A stretch of 64,000 nucleotides of DNA from Gemmatirosa kalamazoonensis (GCF_000522985.1 NZ_CP007130.1:186001-250000), one strand, 5' to 3'; shown: positions 45,819 through 56,120, counted from the stretch's first letter. Notes: generated from the letters alone by a model not told the origin. Numbers and translations are program-made.

Positions 45819-48293
45819 CTACGCCTCGCCACGCAACGCGCGGATCGGCGCGACCTTCGTGGCCCGCCGCCCGGGTACCACGCAGGCAACGCCGGCGACG
45901 AGCAGCAGGACGGCCGGTACCGCGACGAACGTCGCCGGATCCGTGGCGCTGACCCCGAAGAGCATCGCCGTCAGCAGTCGCGTCGCGACGAGCGCCGCCA
46001 CGAGCCCTACTGCCGCCCCGATCGCCGCCACCGCGAGGCCCGGCTTCACCGCGACCGCGAGAATGTCACGCGGCGTCGCACCGAGACTGCCCCGGACGGC
46101 GAACTCCTGCTTCCGCTGACTGACCGAGTAGGCCACCACCCCGTAGATGCCTAACGCCGCGAGCAGGAGCGCCGAGGCGGCGAAGGCGGTCATCAGGAAC
46201 AGGGAGAACCGCCGCCGCGCGATCGACGCCGACATCATGTCGTCGACCGTGCGGACGTTGAACACCGGCAGCTCCGCGTCCACGTCTCGCACCGCGCGCT
46301 CGAGCTGCGTCCGCGCCGCCTGGACGTCGAGCCTCGTGCGCAGCAGCACCGCCAGGCTCGTCGTCGGACGCTGCAGCATCGAGAAGTACACGTACGGCTC
46401 GGTCGGCAGGTCGAGTCGGTCGTTCTGCACGTCCGCCGACACGCCGACGATCTGCACGTCGCGCGTCCGCGGGGCTCGGCCGAGTCGGATCACGCGGCCG
46501 ATCGGATCCTTGTCGGCCGAGAAGCGGCGCACGAACGCCTCGTTCACGATGACGACCTGCGCGTGCGTGGAGTCGTCGTGCTGCGTGAACGCCCGCCCCT
46601 TCCTGATCGGCGTCCGGAGCGTCGTGAAGTAGTCCGCGCTCACCGCTCCGAACTGCGCCGCGCGGTTCTGCTCCTGGGTGGTCGGCTCGTCCGGGAGCGC
46701 GAACGGCGCGGCGTTGCCGGAGGCGTTGCGTGACGGCAACGCGCCGAGCGTCCCGAGCGCGACGTGCTGCACGCCGGGCATGACGGCCATTCGCGCGAGG
46801 AGGTTCGTGACGAGTCCCGCGCGCGACGGGAAGTCGCGATACGGGTTCAGCTCCGGATGGTTAGGCACCGGCACCCAGATCTGCGCCGCGATCAGATCCT
46901 TCGGGTCGAGACCCGGGTCGCCGCCCACCGCGCGCGCGAAGCTGCGGATCAACAGCCCCGCCGCCGCGAGCAGCAGCACCGACAGCGCCACCTCGGCCGC
47001 GACGAGGATCCCGCGGAAGCGCTGGTGCCGGCGGCTCTGACCCGCCCCGCTGCCGCCGCCGTCCTTGAGACCGATGGTGAGATCGAGCTTCGACGCCTGC
47101 AGCGCCGGGACGACGCCGAAGAGCAGACCGGTGAGGGTGGAGAGCGCGAGCGCCGCGAGGGCGACGGTCCAGTCGGCGTGGATCTCGGCCACGCGTGGAA
47201 TGTCGGGTGGAATCATCGACACCAGGGCCGCGCTCGCGAGACCCAGCACGACGAGCGCGAGGGCGCCGCCGGCGAAGGCGAGCACCAGCCCCTCGGTGAG
47301 CAGCTGCTTCGTCAGGCGCGGCCCCGACGCGCCGATCGCCTGCCGGATCGCGAACTCCCGCGAGCGCGCCGACGCCCGCGCGAGGAACAGGCTGGCGACG
47401 TTGACGCACACGATGAGGAGCACGAATCCCACGGCGACGAGCAGGATGACGAGCGTCGATCGGACGTTGCCCGTGAGCGCCGTCTGCAGCGACTCGACGC
47501 GGAGCGTCCAGCCGAGATCCTTCGGATACTCGGGATAGGTCTGCGCCAGCGTCGTCGCCAGCAGCCCGAGCCTCGCCCGCGCCGCGTCGATCGACACGCC
47601 GGGCGCGAGTCGCCCGATGGCGCCGGGAAGCATGCGCTGGCCGCGCACGGGGGGCGACGCGAACGGATCGGCGACGAAGCCGGCGGCCGCCCAGATGTCG
47701 ACGTCGCCGCTCGTCGTCGGACCCGGATGCCGGAAATCCGGCGGCATGACGCCGATGATCGTGTACGGGTCCATGTCGGCGCGGATGCGGCGGCCGAGCA
47801 CGTGCGGATCGGCGCCGAACTGCCGTCGCCAGAGGGCGTCGCTGATGACGACGCCCTCGAAGAAGCCCGGCACCCAATCCTTCTGGGCGTACGCTCGTCC
47901 CAGCGCGGGCTTCACGCCGAGCAGCTCGAAGTAGTTCGGGCTGGTCGCGAGGAGCTCGATGCGCTCGACGTGGTCCGCGCCGCCTAACGCCGCGTCGACC
48001 GGCCAGATCGCGCTCACCCGGGAGAAGACGCCGGACTTCTCGAGGTCCTGCATCTCGGGCACGGACATACCCGCATCGCGCGCGCCGGCGCCGGTGAGGT
48101 CGTCGAAGATGCGCACGACGCGATCGGGCTCCTGGATCGGCAGCGGCCGCAGCAGCACCGCGCCGACGACGGTGAAGATCGCGAGGTTCGCCCCGATGCC
48201 CAGCATGAGGGTGAGGAGGGTGACGGCGACGAAGCCGGGCGTCCGGGCGAGCGTCCGGAGTGCGTAGCGGAGGTCCTGCGCGAGAGGTGCCAT
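45819..48293 (-). CDS. FtsX/MacB-type orphan ABC permease
   Basis: An 824-residue permease with the duplicated orphan-permease layout: one N-terminal helix (GFVAVTLLTLMLGIGANLAIF), a large periplasmic MacB_PCD domain, three helices of a first FtsX domain (about 270-400), a second periplasmic domain, and a second FtsX domain at the C terminus (SVSQRKQEFAVRGSLGATPRD). No ATPase gene is adjacent, which is normal for these proteins in acidobacterial and gemmatimonad genomes. Substrate unknown. Confidence 0.9.
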   Translation of the reverse strand: MAPLAQDLRYALRTLARTPGFVAVTLLTLMLGIGANLAIFTVVGAVLLRPLPIQEPDRVVRIFDDLTGAGARDAGMSVPEMQDLEKSGVFSRVSAIWPVDAALGGADHVERIELLATSPNYFELLGVKPALGRAYAQKDWVPGFFEGVVISDALWRRQFGADPHVLGRRIRADMDPYTIIGVMPPDFRHPGPTTSGDVDIWAAAGFVADPFASPPVRGQRMLPGAIGRLAPGVSIDAARARLGLLATTLAQTYPEYPKDLGWTLRVESLQTALTGNVRSTLVILLVAVGFVLLIVCVNVASLFLARASARSREFAIRQAIGASGPRLTKQLLTEGLVLAFAGGALALVVLGLASAALVSMIPPDIPRVAEIHADWTVALAALALSTLTGLLFGVVPALQASKLDLTIGLKDGGGSGAGQSRRHQRFRGILVAAEVALSVLLLAAAGLLIRSFARAVGGDPGLDPKDLIAAQIWVPVPNHPELNPYRDFPSRAGLVTNLLARMAVMPGVQHVALGTLGALPSRNASGNAAPFALPDEPTTQEQNRAAQFGAVSADYFTTLRTPIRKGRAFTQHDDSTHAQVVIVNEAFVRRFSADKDPIGRVIRLGRAPRTRDVQIVGVSADVQNDRLDLPTEPYVYFSMLQRPTTSLAVLLRTRLDVQAARTQLERAVRDVDAELPVFNVRTVDDMMSASIARRRFSLFLMTAFAASALLLAALGIYGVVAYSVSQRKQEFAVRGSLGATPRDILAVAVKPGLAVAAIGAAVGLVAALVATRLLTAMLFGVSATDPATFVAVPAVLLLVAGVACVVPGRRATKVAPIRALRGEA

Positions 48294-48505
48294 GTGGGCC
48301 TCGACGGGTGTCGTTCGACGACCTCAGCGACATGCGGATCGTCTTACCGCCGCGCGGGGGCCGCCGCAACGAGACGCGCCGCACGTCCCGTCACATTGAC
48401 CGCTCATCCCGCGGGCGTCGCCGGGATGAACGGCGCACGAGCGGGGGCTGTCGGCAGCTCGTTAGGCGGCTTCGACCCGGCCGCCCGTTCCCCGCCGACG
48501 TCGAT

Positions 48506-50755
48506 CTAGTAGCCCAGCGCCCGCAGCATCGCCGCGCCAGCGGGATCGGACTTGAACGGCGCCCACGCGGGCGACTTCGAGAACTGCCAGCCCGTGTCGT
48601 GCTCGGCGATCCCGCGCGCGACGAGCGCTCGCGCCTCGGCGAGCTCGCCCGCCGCCGCGAAGACGCAGCCGAGCACCGACGACTCGACGTACGCGCCGGC
48701 CGCGCGAGTGCGCAGCTCGTCGAGGATCGCCCGGACCGCGCCCGCGTCCTCGTGTCGCGCGTGGATGGCCGCCATCTCCGCGAGCACGCGCGGATTCCGC
48801 CCCGACATGGGGAGCGTCTCCTCGGCGACGGCCAGCGCCTCGTCGTCCCGGCCCAGGCTCGAGAGCGCCCAGACGAGGGCCCACCGCCCGGTGAAGGCGT
48901 GCGCGTCGAGCGAGACGGCCTGCCGCGCCGACCGCAGCGCGTCCTCGTGGAGGCCGACGCACGAGAGGGAGAACGACTCCAGCGCCGCCGCCCACGCGTT
49001 GAGCGGATCGGCGCGCCGCGCGGCGCGCAGGTCCTGCAGCGCCCGCGCGAGCCGTTGCGGCGACGAGTCGCTGCGCAGCGCGACCACGAGCGCGCGCTCG
49101 CACAGCGCCTGCACGTTCAGCGGCTCGCGGGCGAGCACGCGGTCGGCGAGCGCCACGCTCGCTTCGATGTCCACGTCGTGGACGGACTTGATGTTCGCGA
49201 GCGTCGTCAGCGCCTGCGGATGCTCCGGATCGAGCGCGAGCGCACGGTCGATCGCGCCTAACGCGTGCGGGATCGTCTCGCTCGCGGGCGCCATGCCGTA
49301 CACGCACACCAGGCGGTGGGCGTCGCCGAGCAGGGCGTGCGCGTCGACGAGCTCCGGGTCGAGCGCGACGGCCCGCGCGAAGCACGGCAGCGCGTCGAGG
49401 ATCGCGCGTCCGCGCTGCCAGAGCAGGACCCGCCCCCGGAGCAGCAGCTCGTACGCCTCGACGCTGCGCGGCCCCGCGCGCTCGGCCGACCTGCCACGCC
49501 CGTCGAGCAGCGACAGCCGCAGCTTCGCGGCGATGGCGCCCGCGATCTCGTCCTGCACCGCGAACACGTCGACGAGCTCGCGGTCGTAGCTTTCCGACCA
49601 CCGGTGGTAGCCGTCCGCGACGTCGATGAGCTGCGCGGTGATCCGCAGCCGGGGGCCGGCCTTGCGCACGCTCCCCTCGAGCACGTGCGCCACCCCGAGC
49701 TTCGCGCCGACGGCGCGGAGGTCCTCGTCCTTCCCCTTGAACGCGAAGCACGACGTGCGCGCCGCGACGCGCAGCCCGTCGACGTGCGCGAGGACGTTGA
49801 TGATCTCCTCGGTGATCCCGTCGGCGAAATAGGCGTCGTCGGCCGCGGCGCTCATGTTCGCGAACGGCAGCACGGCCACCGACGGCCCGGCCCGAGGCGC
49901 CGCGTCGGGGACGCCGCGCGCGTCGGGCGATTGCAGCGCCGCGACGACGTGCGCTCCGGTCGACGTGCGCGAGGCCGGGTCCCTCTCGAGCAGGCGTTCG
50001 ATCACGTGGCAGACTCCCGGCGGAACGGCGGGCCGCGACGCACTGACGGGCGGCGGGGTGTGCTGGAAGCGCCTGGCGATCACGGCCTGCACCGTCGGCC
50101 CGGTGAACGGGGGCTCGCCGGTGAGCATCTCGTACAGCACGCATCCGAGCGCGAAGAGATCGCTCCTGCCGTCGACGTCGTCGCCGGCCGCCTGCTCGGG
50201 ACTCATGTACGTCGGCGTGCCGACCGTCACGCCGACCTGGGTCAGCGTCGGCGCACCCGACGCCGACGCGGCGACCACCGCCTTGCCGATCCCGAAGTCG
50301 GCGACGAGCGCGTGCCCTTCGTGCAGCAGGATGTTCTCGGGCTTGATGTCGCGATGGACGACATCGTGGCGATGCGCGTAGTCGAGGGCGTCGGCGACCT
50401 CGCTCGCGATGCGCACGGCGGCGTCCACCGGCAGCGGACCGTCCCGCCGCAGCCGGTCGCGGAGCGTCAGCCCCTCCATGAGCGGCATGACGAAGAACAG
50501 GTCCCCCGCCGCCTCTCCCGAGTCGTGAAGGGCGAGGATGTGCGGGTGGTTGAGGCGCGCCGCGAGTCGGATCTCGCGGAGAAAACGCTCGCGGCCGAGC
50601 GACTCGGCGAGCTCCGGGCGCAGGACCTTGATCGCGACGTCGCGGTCGTGCCGGAGGTCGTGGGCGAGGTACACCGTGGCCATGCCGCCCACGCCGAGCT
50701 CGCGCTCGACGGTGTAGCGTCCGGCGAGCGCCGTCGCGAGGGAGCCGGCAGGCAC
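48506..50755 (-). CDS. Serine/threonine protein kinase with C-terminal repeats
   Basis: A 749-residue protein. The N-terminal kinase (about 10-280) has the glycine loop LGVGGMATVY, Lys in VAIKVL, HRDIKPEN, DFG and the APE-equivalent SPEQ. A FlgO/TolB-like segment follows (SVAVLPFANMSAAADDAYFADG, about 295-430), and the remainder is TPR-like helical repeats. No transmembrane helix stands out. It starts with GTG 50755 without a clear ribosome-binding site. It is probably a cytosolic signalling protein; substrates unknown. Confidence 0.9.
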   Translation of the reverse strand: MPAGSLATALAGRYTVERELGVGGMATVYLAHDLRHDRDVAIKVLRPELAESLGRERFLREIRLAARLNHPHILALHDSGEAAGDLFFVMPLMEGLTLRDRLRRDGPLPVDAAVRIASEVADALDYAHRHDVVHRDIKPENILLHEGHALVADFGIGKAVVAASASGAPTLTQVGVTVGTPTYMSPEQAAGDDVDGRSDLFALGCVLYEMLTGEPPFTGPTVQAVIARRFQHTPPPVSASRPAVPPGVCHVIERLLERDPASRTSTGAHVVAALQSPDARGVPDAAPRAGPSVAVLPFANMSAAADDAYFADGITEEIINVLAHVDGLRVAARTSCFAFKGKDEDLRAVGAKLGVAHVLEGSVRKAGPRLRITAQLIDVADGYHRWSESYDRELVDVFAVQDEIAGAIAAKLRLSLLDGRGRSAERAGPRSVEAYELLLRGRVLLWQRGRAILDALPCFARAVALDPELVDAHALLGDAHRLVCVYGMAPASETIPHALGAIDRALALDPEHPQALTTLANIKSVHDVDIEASVALADRVLAREPLNVQALCERALVVALRSDSSPQRLARALQDLRAARRADPLNAWAAALESFSLSCVGLHEDALRSARQAVSLDAHAFTGRWALVWALSSLGRDDEALAVAEETLPMSGRNPRVLAEMAAIHARHEDAGAVRAILDELRTRAAGAYVESSVLGCVFAAAGELAEARALVARGIAEHDTGWQFSKSPAWAPFKSDPAGAAMLRALGY

Positions 50756-50829
50756 GGTGAGGTGGATCGTGAGAGGGCGGGGACGGGCTGCCAGCGGGGC
50801 GCGAACATACGGCGCGGCGCGTTAACGCG

Positions 50830-51849
50830 TCAGTCCAAGTCCACGTGGATGCGCGTGACCGCGCCCGGGTCGGCGTCCCAGGCGCGGAGCGCGTCGGCGG
50901 CCGCGGCGAGCGGCACCACGCGCGTGACCGCGTCCGCGACCGGGAAGCTCCCCTCGCGCAGCAGCGCGACGACCGCGCGGAAGTCGTCCGCCGTCGCGTT
51001 GCGCGCGCCTAACACGTCGAGCTCCTTGCGCACGAACTGCGTCGTGTCGAAGCTGACCGGCCCCTTCGCGTACCCGATGTAGATCACGCGGCCGGCGACC
51101 GCCACCTCGGCGACGGCCGCGAGGAACGTGTCCGGGTGGCCGACCGCCTCGATGATCACGTCGGGGCCGTCGCCGCGCGTGAGCTCGCGCAGCGCGTCGT
51201 GCAGCGGCGTCGCGCGCGAGTTCACCGCGTGGGCGGCGCCGGCGCGCCGCGCCACGGCCAGCTTGCGCTCGTCCACATCCACCGCGATGACCGTCCCGCC
51301 CGCGCGCGCCGCGGCTGCCACCGCGCCGAGCCCCACCGCGCCGGTGCCTAACACCGCGACGACGTCCCCCGGCGCGACGCGGCCGCGCGCCGCCGCGTGC
51401 GCCCCCACGGCGAGCGGCTCGACGAGCGCCAGCTCGCGGCGCGACAGCCCGTCGGCGGGAAGCACCTTCTGCCACGGGACCGCGATGAGCTCCGTCATCG
51501 CGCCGTCGCGCTGCACGCCGAGCGTGCGGTTGTCGCGGCACGTGTTGACGCGCCCGCGGCGGCAGGCGGGGCACGCGCCGCACGCCGTGTACGGCACGAC
51601 CGTGACGAGGGTGCCTGGATGTAGACCCGCGGGCACCTCGCTGCCCAACGCCGCTACGACGCCGGCGATCTCGTGCCCCGGCACGCGGGGGTACGCCACG
51701 AGGGGGTTGAGCCCGCGAAACGTGCTCAGGTCGGAGCCGCAAAAGCCGACCGTCCGCACGCGCACGAGCACGTCGTCCGGCGCGAGGGTCGGCTCCGCGC
51801 GCGCCCCGAGCCCGACGTGGCCTGGGCGCTCGATCACGACTGCGCGCAT
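50830..51849 (-). CDS. Zinc-dependent alcohol/polyol dehydrogenase
   Basis: A 339-residue medium-chain dehydrogenase with catalytic zinc ligands Cys37 (GFCGSD) and His in VPGHEIAGVV, and a structural zinc cluster CGACPACRRGRVNTC. The Rossmann loop is VLGTGAVGLGAVAAAARAGG. It resembles sorbitol, threonine and L-galactonate/L-fuconate dehydrogenases. Its start at 51849 is 7 bp after the stop of the fucosidase gene on the same strand, so a role in fucose or related sugar oxidation is the inferred job. Confidence 0.88.
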   Translation of the reverse strand: MRAVVIERPGHVGLGARAEPTLAPDDVLVRVRTVGFCGSDLSTFRGLNPLVAYPRVPGHEIAGVVAALGSEVPAGLHPGTLVTVVPYTACGACPACRRGRVNTCRDNRTLGVQRDGAMTELIAVPWQKVLPADGLSRRELALVEPLAVGAHAAARGRVAPGDVVAVLGTGAVGLGAVAAAARAGGTVIAVDVDERKLAVARRAGAAHAVNSRATPLHDALRELTRGDGPDVIIEAVGHPDTFLAAVAEVAVAGRVIYIGYAKGPVSFDTTQFVRKELDVLGARNATADDFRAVVALLREGSFPVADAVTRVVPLAAAADALRAWDADPGAVTRIHVDLD

Positions 51850-51856
51850 GTGCGCC

Positions 51857-53509
51857 TCAGGTATGCGAGAGCCCCTGCCCCGAGATCTCGAGCGTGTACA
51901 CGTACTGGCCGACGCGTCGCTCGGGCAGCGTCACGGTCAGGCCGGCCGGCGTCCGCGCGAACGCCAGCGGCGTCGGGGCGCCTAACAGCTCCACCCGCTC
52001 GACGGCGCCCGCCGCGTGCGGCGCGCCGGCGCCGAGGGCCGTGATCGTCAGCTTCCCGTCCGCGGGCCACGCCAGCGCGAACGCGTAGACCTTCCCGTCC
52101 TTCTGCACGAAGCGGAGGTCCTCCGCGGTGTAGGGACGGTTCTGCCCTTCGTTGAACCCCTGCGCCCGCAGCGGCGCCTGCGCCGCGGTCGACGGACCCT
52201 CGCCGTAGACTGCCCACGGCCGGCTGCCGTAGATCGCGCGGCCGTTCGCGCGCATCCAGCGCCCGAAGTCGGTCACGAACGAGACCTCGTCGTCGTCCGG
52301 CTCCCCCGAGCCGGGGAGCGGCACGTTGAGCATCAGGTTCCCGTTCTTGCTCACGATGTCGACGAGCATCTGCGCGACCGCGAGCGGCGTCTTGTAGCCG
52401 TGCCGCATGTAGAGCGGGCGCGAGTAGTGCCACTCGCCGATGCAGGTGTCGGTCTGCCACGGGAGCGGGAGCACGTCGGTCGCCACACCGCGCTCGATGT
52501 CCCACACCATGCACCGGCGCTGCTCCTCGGTCAGCACCTTGCCCGTGAGCACCGCCTCGAGCCGGCCGCCGCGCCGCGCCATGTTGCGGTTGTAGAAGTG
52601 CGCCGCGATGCGCAGGCCCACGTCGCTCACGGGCCACAGCGGCAGCGCGGTGTCGTCGAAGTAGACGAGGTCCGGGTCGTACTTGTCGATCAGCTCGATC
52701 GTGCGGGCGCCGAACTTCTCGCAGTAGGCCGTGCTCGGCACGCTACTCCCCTTCGCCGCGTCCCACTCCCACTGGAGGCCGCGCCCCGGTGCATGCGCCT
52801 GCGCGTAGAGGTCCTGTGGGTCGAGCCCCTCCCACCACGTCCCCTTCCCCTGCGCGAGCGTGAGCGTGCCGTCGTAGGGCACACCCTTGAACGGGCCGCT
52901 CGTGTCGGCGCCCTGCGACGGCTCGTACCAGCTCCACGCGTGCGCCGCGTGCACCGACACGCCGAACTTGAGCCCCGCCCGTCGCGTCGCGCGCGCCCAG
53001 CCGCCGACCAGGTCCTTTCTCGGCCCGAGCCTCACGGAGTTCCACGGCTGATGCGCGGAGTCCCAGAGGTCGAAGTTGTCGTGGTGGTTCGCGAGCGCCA
53101 TGAAGTACTGCGCGCCGGCCTGGGCGTAGAGCGCCAAGAGCTCGTCCGGGCGCCACGACTCGGCGCGCCACTGCCGGATGACGTCCTTGAAGCCGACGCG
53201 CGACGGGTGGCCGTAGCGCGCGACGTGCGAGACGTAGGCGCGCTGGCCCTCGATGTACATGTTGCGCGCGTACCAGTCCCCCTGCTCGGGGACGCACTGC
53301 GGGCCCCAGTGCGCCCACATGCCGAACTTCGCGTCGCGGAACCAGTCGGGCACGCGGTACTGCGCGAGCGACGCCCACGTGGGCTGGAAGGCGCCCGGCT
53401 GCGCGGCACCGGACGGTGAGGCCCCTGACACCGAACCGCCACCCGGCAGCCAAAGCCCGGCGGTCGCGGCGGCGCTGGTGCGCAGGAAATCCCGGCGCGA
53501 GATCGACAT
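51857..53509 (-). CDS. Tat-exported alpha-L-fucosidase (GH29)
   Basis: A 550-residue exported enzyme with a twin-arginine signal (SRRDFLRTSAAATAG). The GH29 catalytic domain shows WFRDAKFGMWAHWGPQ, ANHHDNFDLWDS, and the nucleophile Asp in DLVYFDDTALPLW. A C-terminal beta-sandwich follows from about 460. ATG 53509 was chosen as it directly precedes the Tat motif; an in-frame ATG six codons upstream exists. It would release L-fucose from glycans outside the cytoplasm. The next gene, a zinc dehydrogenase, may oxidise the product. Confidence 0.9.
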   Translation of the reverse strand: MSISRRDFLRTSAAATAGLWLPGGGSVSGASPSGAAQPGAFQPTWASLAQYRVPDWFRDAKFGMWAHWGPQCVPEQGDWYARNMYIEGQRAYVSHVARYGHPSRVGFKDVIRQWRAESWRPDELLALYAQAGAQYFMALANHHDNFDLWDSAHQPWNSVRLGPRKDLVGGWARATRRAGLKFGVSVHAAHAWSWYEPSQGADTSGPFKGVPYDGTLTLAQGKGTWWEGLDPQDLYAQAHAPGRGLQWEWDAAKGSSVPSTAYCEKFGARTIELIDKYDPDLVYFDDTALPLWPVSDVGLRIAAHFYNRNMARRGGRLEAVLTGKVLTEEQRRCMVWDIERGVATDVLPLPWQTDTCIGEWHYSRPLYMRHGYKTPLAVAQMLVDIVSKNGNLMLNVPLPGSGEPDDDEVSFVTDFGRWMRANGRAIYGSRPWAVYGEGPSTAAQAPLRAQGFNEGQNRPYTAEDLRFVQKDGKVYAFALAWPADGKLTITALGAGAPHAAGAVERVELLGAPTPLAFARTPAGLTVTLPERRVGQYVYTLEISGQGLSHT

Positions 53510-53608
53510 GCGGTGGGGAGGGAGCATTCGCGGACCGACGGCGTCGATTCGAGTGTGACGCTCGCGTAGCCTATCGTCGGTCCACGCCGTGGTCCACCGG
53601 TCCGGTGA

Positions 53609-54778
53609 TCACCCGGCGCGACCAGGCGAGAACGTTTCGCACGGAAGGACTGAGGCCGCCGCGTCGCCGGTCCCTGCCGGCAGCGACACGGTGACGCGCG
53701 CGCCACCCCCGGGTGGGTTCTCGAGGCGCAGCTCGGCCCCATCGCCGAAGAGCGCGGCGAGCCGCTCGCGCGTGCCGCGCAACCCGAACCCCGCGCCGGC
53801 CGCACCGGTCGTTGGGCGCGCCCCGCGGAGTGTCGCGAAGCCCGCGCCGTCGTCCGTGACGCTCAGCTCCAGACGCCCCCCGTCCACCCGCGCGAGCACG
53901 GCGACCCGGCAGACGCCGTCGGCACTCATGCCGTGCGTGATCGCGTTCTCCACCAGGGGCTGGAGCAGCATCCAGGGCACGCGCGCCTCCTCCGCCCTCG
54001 CCTCCACGGTGACGCTCGCGCGCAGCGCGTCGCGGAACCGCGCCTCCTGCAGCGCGAGGTAGTCGCGCAGGAACGACACCTCGTCCGACAGCGGCACCAG
54101 CGCGCGCGTCTCGGCGCCGAGCGCGCGCCGCAGCAGCCCTCCGAGGCGTGTGACGAGACGACGCGCGAGGACGGGCTCGCGCGTGATGAGCGACGCGATC
54201 GTCGTGAGCGCGTTGAACAGGAAGTGCGGCTCGAGCTGCCGCTGCAGCGACTCCACGCGCAGGAGGGCCACGCGCTCGCGGAGTCGCATCTGCTCCATGG
54301 CGACCTCCCGCAGGAGCTGCTCGCGGCGCACCACGTGGAGGATCGACGCGATGCTCGCGTACAGCACCACCGTGAACATCGGGTCGACGCGGAACAGCGC
54401 GCGCCCGAGATGGAATGGCGGCAGGGACGGTCGGCCGACGACCGCGATGAGGGCGCGCGTGCCGACCGACAGCATGGCGTGGAACACCGGCAGCGCGGCC
54501 GCGTGCAGCCCGAGGCGCGCGAAGTCGCGGCGGGACCGGACCGGCCACCGTTCGCAGAAGAGCACGATCGGCGGCACGATCGCGATCAACACCGCCCACT
54601 GCGCCGCCTGATCGACGACCAGTCGCACGATGCTCGCCGTGCCCGGCGGGGCGAAGAACGATTCGTACAACCAGCTGCGGAGCACGCCGACCGCGCAGAG
54701 CAGCGCGCCCGCGGCCGCCCCGATCAGCGCATACCGTCCGCGCCGCCCCCCACCCGACGTCCGCACCCCCCCCGTCAC
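53609..54778 (-). CDS. LytS-type sensor histidine kinase
   Basis: A 389-residue membrane sensor with four hydrophobic helices (about 15-170), a coiled coil, the acceptor His in RQLEPHFLFNALTTI, and an ATPase domain with LVENAITHGM, DDGAGF and GFGLRGTRERL. The GTG start at 54778 overlaps the stop of the regulator (GTGA), which here precedes the kinase, opposite to the order at 43.8-45.7 kb. Confidence 0.9.
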   Translation of the reverse strand: MTGGVRTSGGGRRGRYALIGAAAGALLCAVGVLRSWLYESFFAPPGTASIVRLVVDQAAQWAVLIAIVPPIVLFCERWPVRSRRDFARLGLHAAALPVFHAMLSVGTRALIAVVGRPSLPPFHLGRALFRVDPMFTVVLYASIASILHVVRREQLLREVAMEQMRLRERVALLRVESLQRQLEPHFLFNALTTIASLITREPVLARRLVTRLGGLLRRALGAETRALVPLSDEVSFLRDYLALQEARFRDALRASVTVEARAEEARVPWMLLQPLVENAITHGMSADGVCRVAVLARVDGGRLELSVTDDGAGFATLRGARPTTGAAGAGFGLRGTRERLAALFGDGAELRLENPPGGGARVTVSLPAGTGDAAASVLPCETFSPGRAG

Positions 54779-55563
54779 GCGCCGTCGAGCAGGCGCTGCA
54801 CCGCCGCGCGGTAGCCGCGGGTGGTCACCACCTGGTGGCCGGTCCGCATCACGAGCACGTAGTCGCCGTGCGACCACCGCTCGATGTGCTTGACGTGGTC
54901 GACGTTGACGATCGACGAGCGGTTCACGCGCAGGAACCGGCGGGGGTCGAGGCGCGCCTCGAGGCCGTGCGTCGTGTGTCGGACGACGTGCACGACGTTG
55001 TCCACGTACAGGCGCACGTACTTCCCGTCGGCGCCGAACCAGCTGATGTCTTCGACGCGCAGGAGCGCGATGCGGTGACCGACGCGCACCGCGAAGTGCC
55101 GCGTGTACCGGTCCAGCTGTGACAGGACCTGTCGCAGCGCGTCGGCCGGCCCCGCGACGGAGGTCGCCTCGGCCCCCTCGGCGGCCGACCGCGCCTGCGC
55201 GACCCGTGTTCTCGCGCGGGCCACCGCGCGCGCGAGCCGTTCCTCGTCGACAGGCTTCAGCAGGTAGTCGGTCGCGCTCGCGTCGAACGCCGCGACGGCG
55301 TGCTGGTCGAACGCCGTGACGAAGACGACCGCCGGCGGCACGCGGTCGCCGAGGGCGTCGAGCAGGTCGAAGCCGGAGAGCCGCGGCATCCGCACGTCGA
55401 GGAACAGCAGGTCGGGCGGCTCGGCGGTGATCGCCTCGACCGCCTCGGCCGGATCCGCGTAGACCCCGACGACCGCGACCTCGGGGTGCTGCTCGACGAG
55501 CAGCTGCTCGAGAAACTCGCCGACCGCCGGCTCGTCGTCGACGATCACTGTACGGACAGGCAT
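54775..55563 (-). CDS. LytTR-family response regulator
   Basis: A 262-residue regulator with an acceptor Asp in LLFLDVRMPRLSG, Thr in VFVTAFDQHAV and Lys in YLLKPV, followed by a linker and a LytTR DNA-binding domain (WFGADGKYVRLYV, FLRVNRSSIVNVDHVKHIE). It is coupled to the downstream kinase. ATG 55563 gives the family N terminus (MPVRTVIVDDEPA). Target genes unknown; the adjacent fucosidase cluster is one candidate. Confidence 0.92.
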   Translation of the reverse strand: MPVRTVIVDDEPAVGEFLEQLLVEQHPEVAVVGVYADPAEAVEAITAEPPDLLFLDVRMPRLSGFDLLDALGDRVPPAVVFVTAFDQHAVAAFDASATDYLLKPVDEERLARAVARARTRVAQARSAAEGAEATSVAGPADALRQVLSQLDRYTRHFAVRVGHRIALLRVEDISWFGADGKYVRLYVDNVVHVVRHTTHGLEARLDPRRFLRVNRSSIVNVDHVKHIERWSHGDYVLVMRTGHQVVTTRGYRAAVQRLLDGA

Positions 55564-56120
55564 CGCGTGCGGCATGTCGGAATCGGCAGCCGAGTGCAGT
55601 GTGACGGGCAATCGAGCGGCATCGCCGCGCGCCAACATGGCGTACGGCACGGCCCCCGAGCAACTCCATCCCGCGCACGCGCGGGAGCGCGGTGGGCCGC
55701 CGGTCCGCGGTGCGACCGCGACGTCACGCCCCGCGCGTGATTCCGACGGCACGACGCGCGGCGACTCGTGGCGCGGGTGCGCGCGCTCGTGCCGCGCAGC
55801 GTGCGTCTCGTGCCGCGTTGCTTGTTCGCGCGTCGGTCGCCCCGTAGAGTCGCCACACCTGTGTGGCATACGCCGCTCATCGGCCCGGATTTCACCGCGA
55901 CGCACGCCGAGCACGGCGAGATCATCGACGCGCTGAGAGTCGGGAGCGCGCGCCGCCCCGAGGGCGGCGTTCAGGCGAACTGGGAGAGCTCCGCGAGCCG
56001 ACTCGCGCCCGTGATCGACGAGATCGACGCGAGCATGCGACCGTCGGTCGGCCCCATCGCCGTGTCGCGGGCGGGCGAGGCGAGAAGATCGTTCATCACC
56101 AGAGACGCGGGGAGAATCGG
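55564..56120. other. Intergenic region, divergent genes
   Basis: About 560 nt with no supported gene and no GCCTAAC motif. Promoters for the regulator (minus) and the lipoprotein gene (plus) should lie here; none was assigned with confidence. Confidence 0.3.

Noticed and set aside
46764-47987. Long plus-strand frame opposite the orphan permease
   Set aside because: Arg/Glu-rich shadow without motifs; the permease frame has all family features.
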